From: an uncultured Christensenellaceae bacterium
Lineage (GTDB): Bacteria; Bacillota; Clostridia; Christensenellales; Borkfalkiaceae
Direction: 5' to 3'
Length of the DNA: 64,000 bases
Assembly: GCA_910586985.1 (NCBI GenBank)
Contig: CAJUKK010000006.1
Coordinates: 1-64,000 of the forward strand
Of the stretch, positions 7,242 through 16,633 are shown piece after piece (position 1 is the first letter of the stretch; every line of letters begins with the position of its first letter). A program made the position numbers and the translations under genes. The notes below the pieces were generated by a model. The model was not told the DNA's origin and made no database searches. It saw only the letters and a list, made by a program, of their open reading frames with translations.

Positions 7242-8921
7242 TTATAGATTTAATGCTTTTTCGATTTTTTTGAGGCGCTTATCCAAGGCGCTTCCTTTTA
7301 TAACACCGCTTGTCTTTTCGGCTTCGAGGGCGAAGCCACAAGCCTTCGCTTCCTCAATCTCGCCTTGAAGGTCGGTTTTTACCTTTGCCACTTTGGAATC
7401 CGTCTCGCTCTTTGCGTATGCCCCTATATCGGAGGCGGAAAGAGTTATATCGGACGAAAGAGGTTTTCCGTTTATCTTCCTACTATTTGCCACAAGACCG
7501 CTTATGAGACTTGTAATATCGATAGGAATTTTATTGCCGTTTTTGAGGGTCAATGTTAATACTCCGTTGTCATAAGAGCCATTCATAACGAGGCTCTCAA
7601 CGGGGAAGTCTACCGAGTCCTCTACAAGCGTTTCCCCCTTGGGATTGGTGAGTTTAACCGAGAGGATATAATTGTCATCGAGAGACACTTGCAAGCCCGT
7701 AGGACGCTTTTTTAAGGCTCGGTCAATAGAGCCTCCGCCTATGAAGTTTCTCGCCCCTTCTGCCTCTTGTGCATAGAACGCTCCGAAGCCATAGACACCG
7801 GCAATATCAATCTCGTTACGGATTGCCGAGACGTCTTGATTGGTAAGGTCAATTCTCCTATCCACTCTCGCCACTTGCTCGTTGAAGGTTGTCTCGTTGA
7901 CAAGCCCGGAGATGAGGTCGGATATATCCACCGCAAGAGGCTCTTCTTCTCCCTTGACTTTGAGATACACCGTGCCTTCATCGTACCACGCTCCGATAAT
8001 CATTGTTTCGAGAGGAAGGTCAACGCTTTTTGAATCAAGCACCTTCCCTTCAAAGTTTTTGAGTTCAAGTGTGATGATGAAAGTGGTTGGGTCTATGGAA
8101 TACTCGATATAAGCCGCCCTCTTCGCCAACTCGTCATACACTACCTTCTTCGGAACGGCGTCATCGTTAGCCGTAGGATTGCCTACTCCCATTCTTCCTC
8201 CGGAGCGATATTCGGCAATCTTGCCCTCGGAAGGCTCGGTAGAGATTTCCTTCGTGAGTTGCGCCCCGGTAGGACTTATTACATAAGCCCTTGTGAGTTT
8301 GTTCTCGCCCACAACCTTGTTGAGTTTGTTATCTTCGAGCGCCGCCACCCTCTCGGCGTTGCTTGTGATAGTATCATAGCCGTAAACGGTGAAGCCGCTC
8401 AAAGAGGATTGATATTCTTTGAGGAGTTCTTTGGGAACGGCGAAGGTTGTATTGCCTTGGAACGCACCTTCTTCTATCGTGTATCTCTTTGTAATGAGAA
8501 CGGTAGAAAGGTTTACGAAAGCCCCACTTGCAACCGCCTCAACGGGATATTTATTCCCCTCAAAGAGAACTTCCGAAGGTAGTTCAATCTTGTCGCTCTC
8601 GCCCTCATAGCCCGTTATGGTAAACTCATTATCCGCAAAAGTGAAGATGAATCCATTTGTGCTATGATAGAACTCGCCGGCTACATTGCTTATCGTATCG
8701 TAGCCCGTAGAGGTCTGTCCGATAATCTCATTTACCTCGTCAACCACACGGTCAACTTCGGCTATTGCCGATTGTGATATATCGGCTATCGGTTGCCAAA
8801 AGGCTCTTCGTATATCGTCTGCCTTGTAGCCCGAATCCGTTGGGTTATTCGGCAAGGTATAGGCGGATTTTCTTCGTATTGCCGCTTTGGTCTCGGCACT
8901 TACTTTCTTAATCTTTGCCAT
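7242..8921 (-). CDS. Phage fibre/baseplate protein with duplicated beta module
   Basis: This 559-residue protein lies immediately upstream of the DGR target and is probably the stalk that carries it. The N-terminal 70 residues are basic and then helical, suited to virion attachment. Residues of about 80-170 resemble surface-protein beta/leucine-rich repeats of the BspA kind (alternating Val/Ala/Phe with Asn and Gly). Two modules of about 80 residues, near 280-345 and 415-490, share the pattern LxNxxGxxLxxxSVDxPxExxxxxGxYDxGxxxL followed by IDI(T/S)xLISGLV, so they arose by duplication. A short coiled coil closes the protein. The exact family was not identified. The stop lies 17 bases before the target start. 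Confidence 0.7.
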   Translation of the reverse strand: MAKIKKVSAETKAAIRRKSAYTLPNNPTDSGYKADDIRRAFWQPIADISQSAIAEVDRVVDEVNEIIGQTSTGYDTISNVAGEFYHSTNGFIFTFADNEFTITGYEGESDKIELPSEVLFEGNKYPVEAVASGAFVNLSTVLITKRYTIEEGAFQGNTTFAVPKELLKEYQSSLSGFTVYGYDTITSNAERVAALEDNKLNKVVGENKLTRAYVISPTGAQLTKEISTEPSEGKIAEYRSGGRMGVGNPTANDDAVPKKVVYDELAKRAAYIEYSIDPTTFIITLELKNFEGKVLDSKSVDLPLETMIIGAWYDEGTVYLKVKGEEEPLAVDISDLISGLVNETTFNEQVARVDRRIDLTNQDVSAIRNEIDIAGVYGFGAFYAQEAEGARNFIGGGSIDRALKKRPTGLQVSLDDNYILSVKLTNPKGETLVEDSVDFPVESLVMNGSYDNGVLTLTLKNGNKIPIDITSLISGLVANSRKINGKPLSSDITLSASDIGAYAKSETDSKVAKVKTDLQGEIEEAKACGFALEAEKTSGVIKGSALDKRLKKIEKALNL

Positions 8922-8922
8922 A

Positions 8923-11496
8923 CTATTCCACTCCTTTATTTGATTTATTGATTTTGTATAGCACGGTGAAGGTGTTCACTATGCAATCGCTATCGTTGTC
9001 CGAAACGAAGCGGAAGATGATGAAGTTAAAATTCCTCTCCTTGCACTTTACGGAATAACTATTTGCAAATCCCGTCTCGAACGAGAAATTCTCGAATGAG
9101 AAGTTATCGAATGAGAAAACATTGATACCCTTCGCATTGATGAGTTTGTTTACGCTTCTCGTCTCATACCCAAAGGAAAGTTTTCCGTTTATCTCCGGGT
9201 TGGTCGATATTGTCATCTTCAAAAGAGTCTTGCTCGATTCGTTCGTTCCAAGGTCGAAGATTGGCGTGTACCACTCGGCAACCACATTCTCTCTATGAGT
9301 TACCCTTGCCGTGATAGAGGTTGGAAGTGTGCCGTTGTAGTTCGTTAAGGTTAATACCTCGCCCGATTTATACTCTTTGAGTTGGAAGGTCGATTCCGTG
9401 ATATTCGAGAGATAAAGTGTTTTCTGAGAGATATATTTACAAAGCCTAAAACCTTCGCCCGTTATCTCCACCTCGTTTCCCTCGTCATCGATTAGACCGA
9501 AGCAGCAAGCACCTTTGTCTATCTCGTGGAAGAGGTATTTTGTGTTAAGACTCAATCCGCTTCCTTCCACATTGTCGGCATAAACTTCCGTTCCTTCCGT
9601 GAGGTTTACTATCTCTTCTTCGGTTACATAGATTTTATTTCCCTTGACGGTGAAGTCTCTCAATGCAAGAGCATAAATCCCACTCGTTGAGAATGTGATT
9701 ATATCGTTCTCGGCAAGGTCAACTCTTATGTGTGAGTTATAGGTAATGCGATTGTTGAGCAAGTCCAAAGAGAGGTCTCCCGGTTGACTCGTTTGGTGAG
9801 TTCTATCGGTGTATTCATTATCGAAAACACACACTTGACCGTCTCTCGTTCCGAAGCAAAGTTCATTGTCTACAACCGCCCACACTCTAACCGGGATATT
9901 CGTCCAATACCACCACTCATAATTGTAAGACCCGTCAATATCGTCCTCGCTTGTGTATTTGAATCGAGAATCCGCAATATAGCAAACGTCATCAAGCGAA
10001 AGATAATAGCGATTTTTATATACAATCCCAACCGCCTCCGAGAGATTTTCGTGCCTTGTGAGTTTTTCGTTGATAGAACGGCTTCGCTCTCTGGCATATC
10101 TCTCCGTGGTTGCCACATTCTCGGCAAGCACGATTCCGAAAATCCCATTTCGAGAAAGAATGATATTGTCTCCCCCAAAATTCACGCAAGCATAACGGCT
10201 TATAATTCCTTCGCCTATGCTCCCGGCGGAAGTAGGGAAAATGCCTCTTATCGAATCGATATTCCCGGCGGGATCATATTCTTTTGAATAAGTTCCCGTC
10301 CGATAAAAGATACTTGCTTCTTGGCTATTTTCTTGCTTGTATATAACGAGTGTGCTATCCGAAAGTCTTGCATAACCGCCTATCGCCACACTATCGCTAC
10401 CCATTGAAGCGGTGTTGAGGTCTCCAAAGTAGGTGTAATCGTCCATTTCGGAATGGAAGTCGATATTCGGATAATTCGGATTCCCACTCAAAAACAACCT
10501 ATCGGTGTTACCGTCTACACCAAATAAAATTCCGAATTGGCATTGGGTAATTCTATCCGCATAGCCTTCTACCGCACACTCGAAAGTAACGATTATATTA
10601 TCTCTGCCCTCCATTTGAGGAGTTGAATCAATCGTGAGCGTGATTTGACCCGTTGCGTAGTTTACACTTCCGCACTCTTCGGCAGCCACACTCTCATCAT
10701 CTTTTTTGGTCTTGAAGAGTTTTGTCTTGTCGGAGGAATTATTCTCTATCGTATATGTAACGGTTGAGCCTCCCTCCATTGTTTCAAGCACGATGAGCAA
10801 ATTGCTTCCCTCGTCCACCTTGCCGGAATCAAGCGTCCAAGTGAGAGAAGTCTCCCCTTCCTTGAAGGCTCTTCCGAGGAGTTGATTTTTTCTCAAAGAC
10901 GATAGGAGATTGACGTCATCGAGATTTCCTCTCGTATCGTCCGAAATGGAATCATCATCGATAGAGATTGTTGTAGTCGGAATATAAGTGTCCTCATTAT
11001 TGACTACTCTTCGGAGTTCATAGGTTTTGCCTTCGTTCCACGACCCCCAAACAAGATAATCTCCACACCCGATAATGTAGCACTTCCCTTGATTGACGAA
11101 GGCTTGGCTTCTCGTATTCGTCAATATCGAAGGATTCACCTTTGCCGGGAGATAGGTCGATGAGAGCGTTATATCTTCGTAGGAATACTCTCCACCCTCT
11201 TTTACGATTCGGTATATCCGATTCCCGGCGTGAACAAGCAAATCTTTTCGCTTGCCCTTGATGAACTGAAAAATCCCGTTGATAGGTTGGGCGTTACCGT
11301 CAATATCCTCGATTCGGAAAAGTTCGTTCCAACCATTTCTCTTCCTATTGACCCCATACTCATTGATGAAGTTTCGCATATTGGAGGCACGATTCGAGTG
11401 TACTCTTAAAGGAGAACTTGAAAAATCCACACCCTTGAAATTTTCAAGTGTGAGTTGTTTCCTTTCTTTGAGTTGTATATGGCTACTTGCTCTCAT
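8923..11496 (-). CDS. Tail/connector protein, beta-rich (P22 gp10-like hub candidate)
   Basis: This 857-residue protein is dominated by beta strands and aromatic/Gly turns, with no signal peptide. The N-terminal segment (residues 10-60, ending NRKRNGWNELF) followed by several beta-propeller-like repeats resembles P22-type packaged-DNA stabilisation (tail hub) proteins. The gene order coat - decoration - 210-residue protein - this gene - fibre matches short-tailed phages, where a connector and a hub precede the fibre. It abuts the upstream gene with a single-base spacer. The assignment comes from gene order and secondary-structure character rather than a clear signature motif. Confidence 0.6.
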   Translation of the reverse strand: MRASSHIQLKERKQLTLENFKGVDFSSSPLRVHSNRASNMRNFINEYGVNRKRNGWNELFRIEDIDGNAQPINGIFQFIKGKRKDLLVHAGNRIYRIVKEGGEYSYEDITLSSTYLPAKVNPSILTNTRSQAFVNQGKCYIIGCGDYLVWGSWNEGKTYELRRVVNNEDTYIPTTTISIDDDSISDDTRGNLDDVNLLSSLRKNQLLGRAFKEGETSLTWTLDSGKVDEGSNLLIVLETMEGGSTVTYTIENNSSDKTKLFKTKKDDESVAAEECGSVNYATGQITLTIDSTPQMEGRDNIIVTFECAVEGYADRITQCQFGILFGVDGNTDRLFLSGNPNYPNIDFHSEMDDYTYFGDLNTASMGSDSVAIGGYARLSDSTLVIYKQENSQEASIFYRTGTYSKEYDPAGNIDSIRGIFPTSAGSIGEGIISRYACVNFGGDNIILSRNGIFGIVLAENVATTERYARERSRSINEKLTRHENLSEAVGIVYKNRYYLSLDDVCYIADSRFKYTSEDDIDGSYNYEWWYWTNIPVRVWAVVDNELCFGTRDGQVCVFDNEYTDRTHQTSQPGDLSLDLLNNRITYNSHIRVDLAENDIITFSTSGIYALALRDFTVKGNKIYVTEEEIVNLTEGTEVYADNVEGSGLSLNTKYLFHEIDKGACCFGLIDDEGNEVEITGEGFRLCKYISQKTLYLSNITESTFQLKEYKSGEVLTLTNYNGTLPTSITARVTHRENVVAEWYTPIFDLGTNESSKTLLKMTISTNPEINGKLSFGYETRSVNKLINAKGINVFSFDNFSFENFSFETGFANSYSVKCKERNFNFIIFRFVSDNDSDCIVNTFTVLYKINKSNKGVE

Positions 11497-11497
11497 C

Positions 11498-12130
11498 TTA
11501 AATCTCCGTTTGAGATATTTTGGTAAACACCTTCCCCGAATGGGATTGCTTTGTTTGAACTACTTGCTCCATTGCCATTTCAAACCAATTCCTCGCTTCG
11601 TTCGCTTCGTCCGGCTCATCGTCTCGGAAGAGGTCTCCCTTGACGAAATACGGAATATGAGTCGCTATCTTATCGGGAATGGCGAGTTCCGTATTGTCAT
11701 CGGTCTCGGAGGTAACTCTCGGAATTGAGGGATAATATAAAACCGTATAAGTCGTATGCTCATCGAGCAATGGAAGCACGAGAACATTGCCTTCCATACG
11801 GAACTCCGCATTACCCTCATACTCCTCCCTTCTCTCACATACAAGCCTATCAATATCGCAAAAATCCTCAATAAGCGTGGCGAGGTCAAAGCGAATGTAT
11901 GAATCGCTTGCAAGCCCTTCGGAAGCGTTCAAAGTGTATGCCTTGATAGGAAGCACTCTTTTCTCTTCCAAGACCGAGAAGCACCGATTTATAGCCCCCG
12001 GCATATTGACGAGATAACTACCGTAATTCTCATCTCGAAGGGCATTATCGAGTTCGTCAATCGACAAGTCCGTGTGTGTACTCACAAACATTATCTTCAA
12101 CGATTCGACTTTAATATCTCCAAGTTTCAT
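11498..12130 (-). CDS. Head-completion/tail accessory protein (gp4-like candidate)
   Basis: This 210-residue protein begins with a short beta segment and a helix rich in acidic residues, then a mixed alpha/beta body. Many virion connector proteins that close the portal (P22 gp4 class and similar adaptor proteins) have this size and sit between the coat gene and the large hub gene, as here. It starts at an ATG after AGGAGACG and ends one base before the hub gene. No diagnostic motif was identified, so this is a positional assignment. Confidence 0.5.
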   Translation of the reverse strand: MKLGDIKVESLKIMFVSTHTDLSIDELDNALRDENYGSYLVNMPGAINRCFSVLEEKRVLPIKAYTLNASEGLASDSYIRFDLATLIEDFCDIDRLVCERREEYEGNAEFRMEGNVLVLPLLDEHTTYTVLYYPSIPRVTSETDDNTELAIPDKIATHIPYFVKGDLFRDDEPDEANEARNWFEMAMEQVVQTKQSHSGKVFTKISQTEI

Positions 12131-12187
12131 AATCGTCTCCTTGTAGCAATTTGACGGAGTTGCACCGCCTATACTCTTAATTGCATA

Positions 12188-12214
12188 AAGAGCCTACCTA
12201 TGCGATAGGCTCTT
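12188..12214 (-). terminator. Hairpin between decoration and tail genes
   Basis: A 9-bp inverted repeat (AAGAGCCTA / TAGGCTCTT) lies in the only sizeable gap of the late operon (12131-12220). Its loop can form a nested CCTAT/ATAGG stem. The T-run after it on the minus strand is short, so it is at best a weak or partial terminator. It could lower transcription of the tail genes relative to the coat gene or protect the 3' end of the coat mRNA. Confidence 0.45.
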
Positions 12215-12220
12215 GTTTCG

Positions 12221-12538
12221 TTATACGAGCGCCGCAACGCCGATTTTGGGAGTGCCGGGAGATACCACGACAATCTTCCCCTTGTTCTCGCCGGAGACAT
12301 TTTTGAATCTGCCGCTTTCGAGTTTCAAGAGGCTCGTGCCTACCGGAACGGTGAGGTTGAGGTCTGCCACGCCTTGAATACTGTTGCCCGCCTTCACGGT
12401 AAGCGTAGTTGCCGCCGTAGCGACCACAACGAGAACGATTTTATCGTCTCTCTCCGTAAATTCCACCGCCTTTTCGGTGTCGGCGGTAAGCGCTTCGAGT
12501 TCCACGGTTGCGAGTTCGTTTCTCATTTTAAGTTCCAT
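12221..12538 (-). CDS. Small capsid decoration/head fibre-like protein
   Basis: This is a 105-residue protein immediately downstream of the coat gene, with a good AAGGAGG binding site. It consists almost wholly of alternating hydrophobic and polar residues (Val, Thr, Ala, Leu) with Gly/Asn turns, indicating a small beta-sandwich. Small beta proteins next to the coat gene commonly stabilise or decorate the capsid surface. I recognise no named family. Confidence 0.55.
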   Translation of the reverse strand: MELKMRNELATVELEALTADTEKAVEFTERDDKIVLVVVATAATTLTVKAGNSIQGVADLNLTVPVGTSLLKLESGRFKNVSGENKGKIVVVSPGTPKIGVAALV

Positions 12539-12552
12539 ATTCCTTGTCCTCC

Positions 12553-13419
12553 TTATGCGTATTTGACGTTGATATTGATGATTTCTTTCGGACGGACTAC
12601 CTTGGCGTCAAACAAGATAAAGCCCTTCACGGCGTCTGCGAACTTCTTCTCCGGGCGGTATGCCTCGGTGTGAGTGAGAGGTTTCGCAAAGGCGATCGCC
12701 CTTTGAGTACGAATCATAATGTTGTCCGTAGCGCCGGAATCCGTTTTGTGGACGTTGTTCGACATTTTAACGATGACCTTGCCGTACATACCCACTTTAC
12801 CGTTTTTGAGAATCTCGCTGTTGTTCGTGTCCTCGAAGCGATATGCCTTTTTGAGAATCGTATAGAATCTCGGAGATACCGTAACAACGATTTTCGTGGA
12901 CTCTTTGACGTCGTTCTCGAAGAGTTTTTGAATGGCGAGGTCAAGCACGTCAAGGACGTATGCTTCGCCGGAGGCGGCGGTCTCTTTCGCCACAACCTTC
13001 GGAGCGGCGGTATAAAGCGAGGCAACGGACGAATCCTTTGCGAAACTTGCGATATAGGTATCAACCTCGTTTGCAAGCCCCTCGCTCGTCTCGGCTTCGA
13101 GTGCGTCCATAATTCCGTCAACCGCTTGCGCCTTGTCAATATCCCCTACGAGATAGTTGAAGTAGGCGATTTGGTTGATATACATAATCACAGACGTATC
13201 TTCAATTTCCTCCGGAGCGTCAATGTCGTTGTTGCGGCTTGCCTTCGCAATTCTTTTAATCGTAGGCTTGCCTACGCCCAGAATCGTTACGGATTCGCCT
13301 TTTTTCTTGACCTTGCCTTCATATTTGCGGTTGCAATCTTCCGCAAAAACGCAAAGTCTTTCGAGTTCTCTGTTGATACCCTCCGACCATACGGAAGGAA
13401 TAAAATTTTGGTATGCCAT
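12553..13419 (-). CDS. Major capsid protein
   Basis: This 288-residue protein is preceded by the scaffold gene and followed by a small decoration-like gene. The N-terminal pattern (MAYQNFIPSVWSEGI, then an IKRI segment and ID(A)PEEIEDTSV near residue 70) matches a family of phage coat proteins of HK97 fold. These form capsids in P22-like and other phages. The central helices around 95-130 and the C-terminal strands fit the expected fold. The start has AAGGAGG upstream. It is shorter than P22 coat (about 430 residues), so the extra I-domain of P22 is probably absent. Confidence 0.8.
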   Translation of the reverse strand: MAYQNFIPSVWSEGINRELERLCVFAEDCNRKYEGKVKKKGESVTILGVGKPTIKRIAKASRNNDIDAPEEIEDTSVIMYINQIAYFNYLVGDIDKAQAVDGIMDALEAETSEGLANEVDTYIASFAKDSSVASLYTAAPKVVAKETAASGEAYVLDVLDLAIQKLFENDVKESTKIVVTVSPRFYTILKKAYRFEDTNNSEILKNGKVGMYGKVIVKMSNNVHKTDSGATDNIMIRTQRAIAFAKPLTHTEAYRPEKKFADAVKGFILFDAKVVRPKEIININVKYA

Positions 13420-13452
13420 AATAGAATTATCCTCCTTCTTTGTTTATTTTGT

Positions 13453-14259
13453 TTATTTCCACTTTCGCATACTTGCCCTAATCTTGTCATAGTTCTTATG
13501 GACTTCCTCTTGGGTCATCTTTTGAACTTGCTCTTTTGTGAAGAAGCCACTATCCGCTCCGTTAGGGCTGGATAGAGCGCCGGGTGAAGCCTTTGAGTTG
13601 GCGAGAGTCTGTTTTGCAATTTGTCTCGCCTTCTTCTCGTATTCCGCCACCAACCCCACAAATCCTTCATAGATTTCCGAGAGTGGAAGCGTTCCTACTT
13701 TGCCGCTTGCGAATGATTGGAATTGCTTATCTTGGAGAAGAGTATTTATATCGACCTCCGGGTGCTTGGTTGCAAAGTCATCATAGTCCTTGCGATACCA
13801 TTCCTTTTCGGTCTCCTCTCTCGTTTGTTTGGCAATCCTTTCCTTCTCTTTCGCCTTGTGGAACTTCGAGAAGTCTGCCAAAGGGTCTCCGCCCTTGGTC
13901 TCGATTTCCTTCATCGTCAAGTATTCTTCCACGTCTGCCGAGTCTTTCATCTCTTCGCCCGTGAATGGATTCTTTCCTCCGAGGGTCTCGATAATGGCTT
14001 GCTCTCTCGCCGCTTTCAATTCTTGCTTGCGTTCTGCCTCACGCCTACGGCGAGCATTTTCGGAGTTTTGCTCACGAGATTGCGAAGGCTCTTCCTTCTT
14101 CGGAGGTTGAGGCTTTTGCTCTCCACCTTGTTCCGAAGTATCGGTGAACTCCGCTTCGTTTTCTTTCTCCGTGTCTTGTTGGTTGTCGGCAGCGTTCCCG
14201 TCAACCGAAGGATTGTTCTCCTCCTCATTTGTTTGCGCTGTTTTGAGTTCGTCTGGCAT
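13453..14259 (-). CDS. Capsid scaffold protein
   Basis: This 268-residue protein is highly charged and low in hydrophobic residues. It has a disordered acidic N terminus (Glu/Gln/Asn-rich, residues 1-70), an Arg/Glu helix near 70-95, and a long Lys/Glu/Gln helical C-terminal half. It lies between portal and coat genes, the standard place for a scaffold that directs coat assembly and then exits. The basic C-terminal segment ending RASMRKWK is where many scaffolds touch coat subunits. There is no protease motif. Confidence 0.8.
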   Translation of the reverse strand: MPDELKTAQTNEEENNPSVDGNAADNQQDTEKENEAEFTDTSEQGGEQKPQPPKKEEPSQSREQNSENARRRREAERKQELKAAREQAIIETLGGKNPFTGEEMKDSADVEEYLTMKEIETKGGDPLADFSKFHKAKEKERIAKQTREETEKEWYRKDYDDFATKHPEVDINTLLQDKQFQSFASGKVGTLPLSEIYEGFVGLVAEYEKKARQIAKQTLANSKASPGALSSPNGADSGFFTKEQVQKMTQEEVHKNYDKIRASMRKWK

Positions 14260-14324
14260 AGCTTTCTCCTTTGGATTTTTCCGCTATTCCGTGCGTAAGA
14301 TTTTTGTATAGCATAGGTCGAAGC

Positions 14325-14459
14325 CTAATTACTATCTTTGTTTGTAGGTCGCTTGACCTCTTTCCCATAGTTCGGGCAATTTTTATTCCGGCACACTTGA
14401 ATCTTCAAATCTCCGATTCGCTTGACCGTTGCCGCCGTTTTGCATTTAGGGCATAACAT
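14325..14459 (-). CDS. 44-residue zinc-ribbon protein
   Basis: This short gene starts at an ATG with AAGGAGG 8 bases upstream and overlaps the 3' end of the portal gene by 14 bases. The 44-residue product has a CPKC pair near the N terminus and a CRNKNC pair about 20 residues later, a minimal zinc ribbon of the Com/translational-regulator kind, followed by a Lys-rich tail. In phage Mu, Com activates translation of a modification gene. No such link is evident here, and it lies between portal and scaffold. The role is unknown. Confidence 0.65.
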   Translation of the reverse strand: MLCPKCKTAATVKRIGDLKIQVCRNKNCPNYGKEVKRPTNKDSN

Positions 14460-16440
14460 TTTGAATACCTCCTTGACTTGCGAGAGCCGTTGCGAAGTCC
14501 GTTGCGTCTTGCCTCGTTTCGGCTATTGCTTGGTTTCCGAGATTGATTTGCTCGTTCGCTTGGCTTAACTTCGCCTTGGATTCCACATATAGATTTGCGA
14601 GAAGCGTTTTTAGGTGGTTGTTCTCTTGAATGAGCGAGACCACCTTGTCTACCGTCTCTTTTTGTTGCTGAATAACCTTGGACGATTCCGCTAATTGCTC
14701 GCCTAATTGTTGCACTTGTTGAGTGAGTTGTTGTACTTGACTTTGCTCGTCCTCTTCGATTCCTTTGAGAATTTCCGTGCGATTGGAGAGAGCGTCCTTG
14801 GGATATGCCTTCAAGTAGGTTTTCATCGAAATAAGCCCCTTACCGAGAAGCATATCAAGAGCATTTATATCGCCAGCCGCACTCGACTTCGTTCCGGCGG
14901 TTGTCTCTACCACTACCTCAAAGTCAATGGATTGATAATCGGCGCTATTGAACACGTCCGTCATCTCGACCTCTTCCTCTTGGGGCTTGCCCGTACTATC
15001 GAGAATCGGTTGCCCTTGCAAGTCCACCTTGGGAGCGTTTTGCTCATAGGTAAACTCTTTCTCCGTGTAGTAGAGTTTGAAGAATTGTGCGAGGATTTTC
15101 CCTTGCTTCTCCTTGACAAGCCAGAAGGCGTCTTTGAGTTCCTCTACCGGTTGTTGTGCTTGGGATTGAAGTTGAGCAATGGCGGCACCGGACATACTCG
15201 CTCCGAGCGTCTCCCCGGTCATAACCTCGGTAGAGCCGGTCATTACTCTCGTTAATTGAGTCAAGGTGTCGATGAGTTGAAGCGGTTGCGATTGCATTGC
15301 TTGCTCGGTCATCTTGCGGATTCCGTTGCCCGTTAGCGAATAGTCAACGAGGACTTGACCCGGCTCGTTGTTTATCACTTGCCCTTTGAGAGCGTTAGGG
15401 TGAACGATATACTTTCCCCAAGCGACCTCTTGTGCGTTTAAGAGGCTCATTGCAAGGTTGAAGTTTATAGCCTTTTGATTGGGAATGATACCCTCTACCT
15501 CTCCGAGTCCGTAGATAGACTTCTCACGGATTTCATAGTTCCCTACGACTATCGGGTAGAGCGAAGCCTTTACTCCTTCGTGGGTCAACTCTTCGCCTTC
15601 TCCGTTGTCCGGGAGGCTATTGTTTGGAGCGTCCTCTTCAAATCCGAGTTCCTTGGCGGCGGCTTCGAGGTCGGGAGCAAGAGGGAACGGCTTATTTATG
15701 ACTACCGTCCTCGTTGCTTTCTCGCAATAGACTTCTCCGCCTTTGCGGAAGTACCTCGTAAGCACCGTGCAAAGTTTATTTCCTTCTTGCTCGATTACTC
15801 CGTATTTGCTATCCGGCTCATCGGAGACAATCGCCTCCGGGTCTACCCCTTTGTCGCATTTCGCCCTCACGCTCTCTACGTCCTCACGAGAGGCAATGAG
15901 AATCCACTTTTGCTTTTGCTCATCGAGTTCCGTGGGATTCGAGAAGAAGATATTGAGAGGGTCTATAATCTCACACCTCAATCCACCCTCTTTGATTCCG
16001 TTCTTGCCTTTTGCTTCGGAATCCCAATAGTAGTGATAGAAGTACGAGCCTTTCTTTACTCCGTCATCAATCGCCTTTTTGTCGAGGGCTTCTTGCCCGA
16101 TTTCCTTTTGGATATAGGCGGCGAAGTTATTGAACTTCTCCACGTCTGCCATTTCATCTTCGGCTTTGTAGATGATTTTGACGGGAGTAGCGAGGATTGC
16201 ACTCTTCTTGTTCCGGCATATCATTTTGATAATATTGACTACCGGGCGAGGAAGGTTTTTGGTGTTCTTCGTGGGCACTGCCCATTGCTTTCCTTCGTAG
16301 AAGTTGACGAAGGTCGGAAGGTTTTTGGCGAGACCGCTACTTTGTTGGTAGGTCAAACCGTTCTCATAATCTTCCCAAAGAGCCGTAACCTCCGAAACGC
16401 TGTCTCTCGCTTCGGTTGTTTGCGTGTTTGGATTAGCCAT
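14446..16440 (-). CDS. Portal protein
   Basis: The product is the 664-residue dodecameric vertex channel through which DNA is packaged and ejected. The start at 16440 has GGAGGA at usual spacing; an upstream ATG six bases earlier has too short a spacing. Visible features are an N-terminal helical wing and the PRPVVNIIKMICRNKKSAIL stretch near residue 65, typical of P22-like portals. A PLNIFFSNPTELDEQKQKW segment lies near 165-185. A long Gln-rich coiled-coil C terminus resembles the P22 portal barrel. It lies between terminase and scaffold, as in P22-like phages. Confidence 0.85.
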   Translation of the reverse strand: MANPNTQTTEARDSVSEVTALWEDYENGLTYQQSSGLAKNLPTFVNFYEGKQWAVPTKNTKNLPRPVVNIIKMICRNKKSAILATPVKIIYKAEDEMADVEKFNNFAAYIQKEIGQEALDKKAIDDGVKKGSYFYHYYWDSEAKGKNGIKEGGLRCEIIDPLNIFFSNPTELDEQKQKWILIASREDVESVRAKCDKGVDPEAIVSDEPDSKYGVIEQEGNKLCTVLTRYFRKGGEVYCEKATRTVVINKPFPLAPDLEAAAKELGFEEDAPNNSLPDNGEGEELTHEGVKASLYPIVVGNYEIREKSIYGLGEVEGIIPNQKAINFNLAMSLLNAQEVAWGKYIVHPNALKGQVINNEPGQVLVDYSLTGNGIRKMTEQAMQSQPLQLIDTLTQLTRVMTGSTEVMTGETLGASMSGAAIAQLQSQAQQPVEELKDAFWLVKEKQGKILAQFFKLYYTEKEFTYEQNAPKVDLQGQPILDSTGKPQEEEVEMTDVFNSADYQSIDFEVVVETTAGTKSSAAGDINALDMLLGKGLISMKTYLKAYPKDALSNRTEILKGIEEDEQSQVQQLTQQVQQLGEQLAESSKVIQQQKETVDKVVSLIQENNHLKTLLANLYVESKAKLSQANEQINLGNQAIAETRQDATDFATALASQGGIQNVMP

Positions 16441-16633
16441 TCTCATCTTCCTCCTTTGCTCCGTTTAGCCACTCATCGAGGATTTGAGAGGCGGAGACGG
16501 GTGCGTCCTCTTGCGAAGTTCTTGCCGATATGGTTTTCAAGTCCTTTACGCAATCTTTGAGTTCGCTTATCTCCTTTTCAAGTGCGGCATTTTTCTCTTC
16601 AAGCGCCTTGATTCGTTTCTTATATCCGAACAT
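16433..16633 (-). CDS. 66-residue coiled-coil phage protein
   Basis: The ATG overlaps the terminase stop as TAATG, with GGGAGGACTTCTA upstream; its end overlaps the portal gene by 8 bases. The 66-residue product starts with a short basic stretch. A Leu/Glu/Lys heptad coiled coil follows over residues 10-40, then an acidic tail. No catalytic motif is present. Its place between terminase and portal suggests a packaging or assembly chaperone, but this is not shown by the sequence. Confidence 0.6.
   Translation of the reverse strand: MFGYKKRIKALEEKNAALEKEISELKDCVKDLKTISARTSQEDAPVSASQILDEWLNGAKEEDENG

Noticed and set aside
12188..12214. Hairpin as strong terminator of the coat gene
   Set aside because: The stem is good but the T-run after it on the transcribed strand is too short; it was listed only as a weak terminator.
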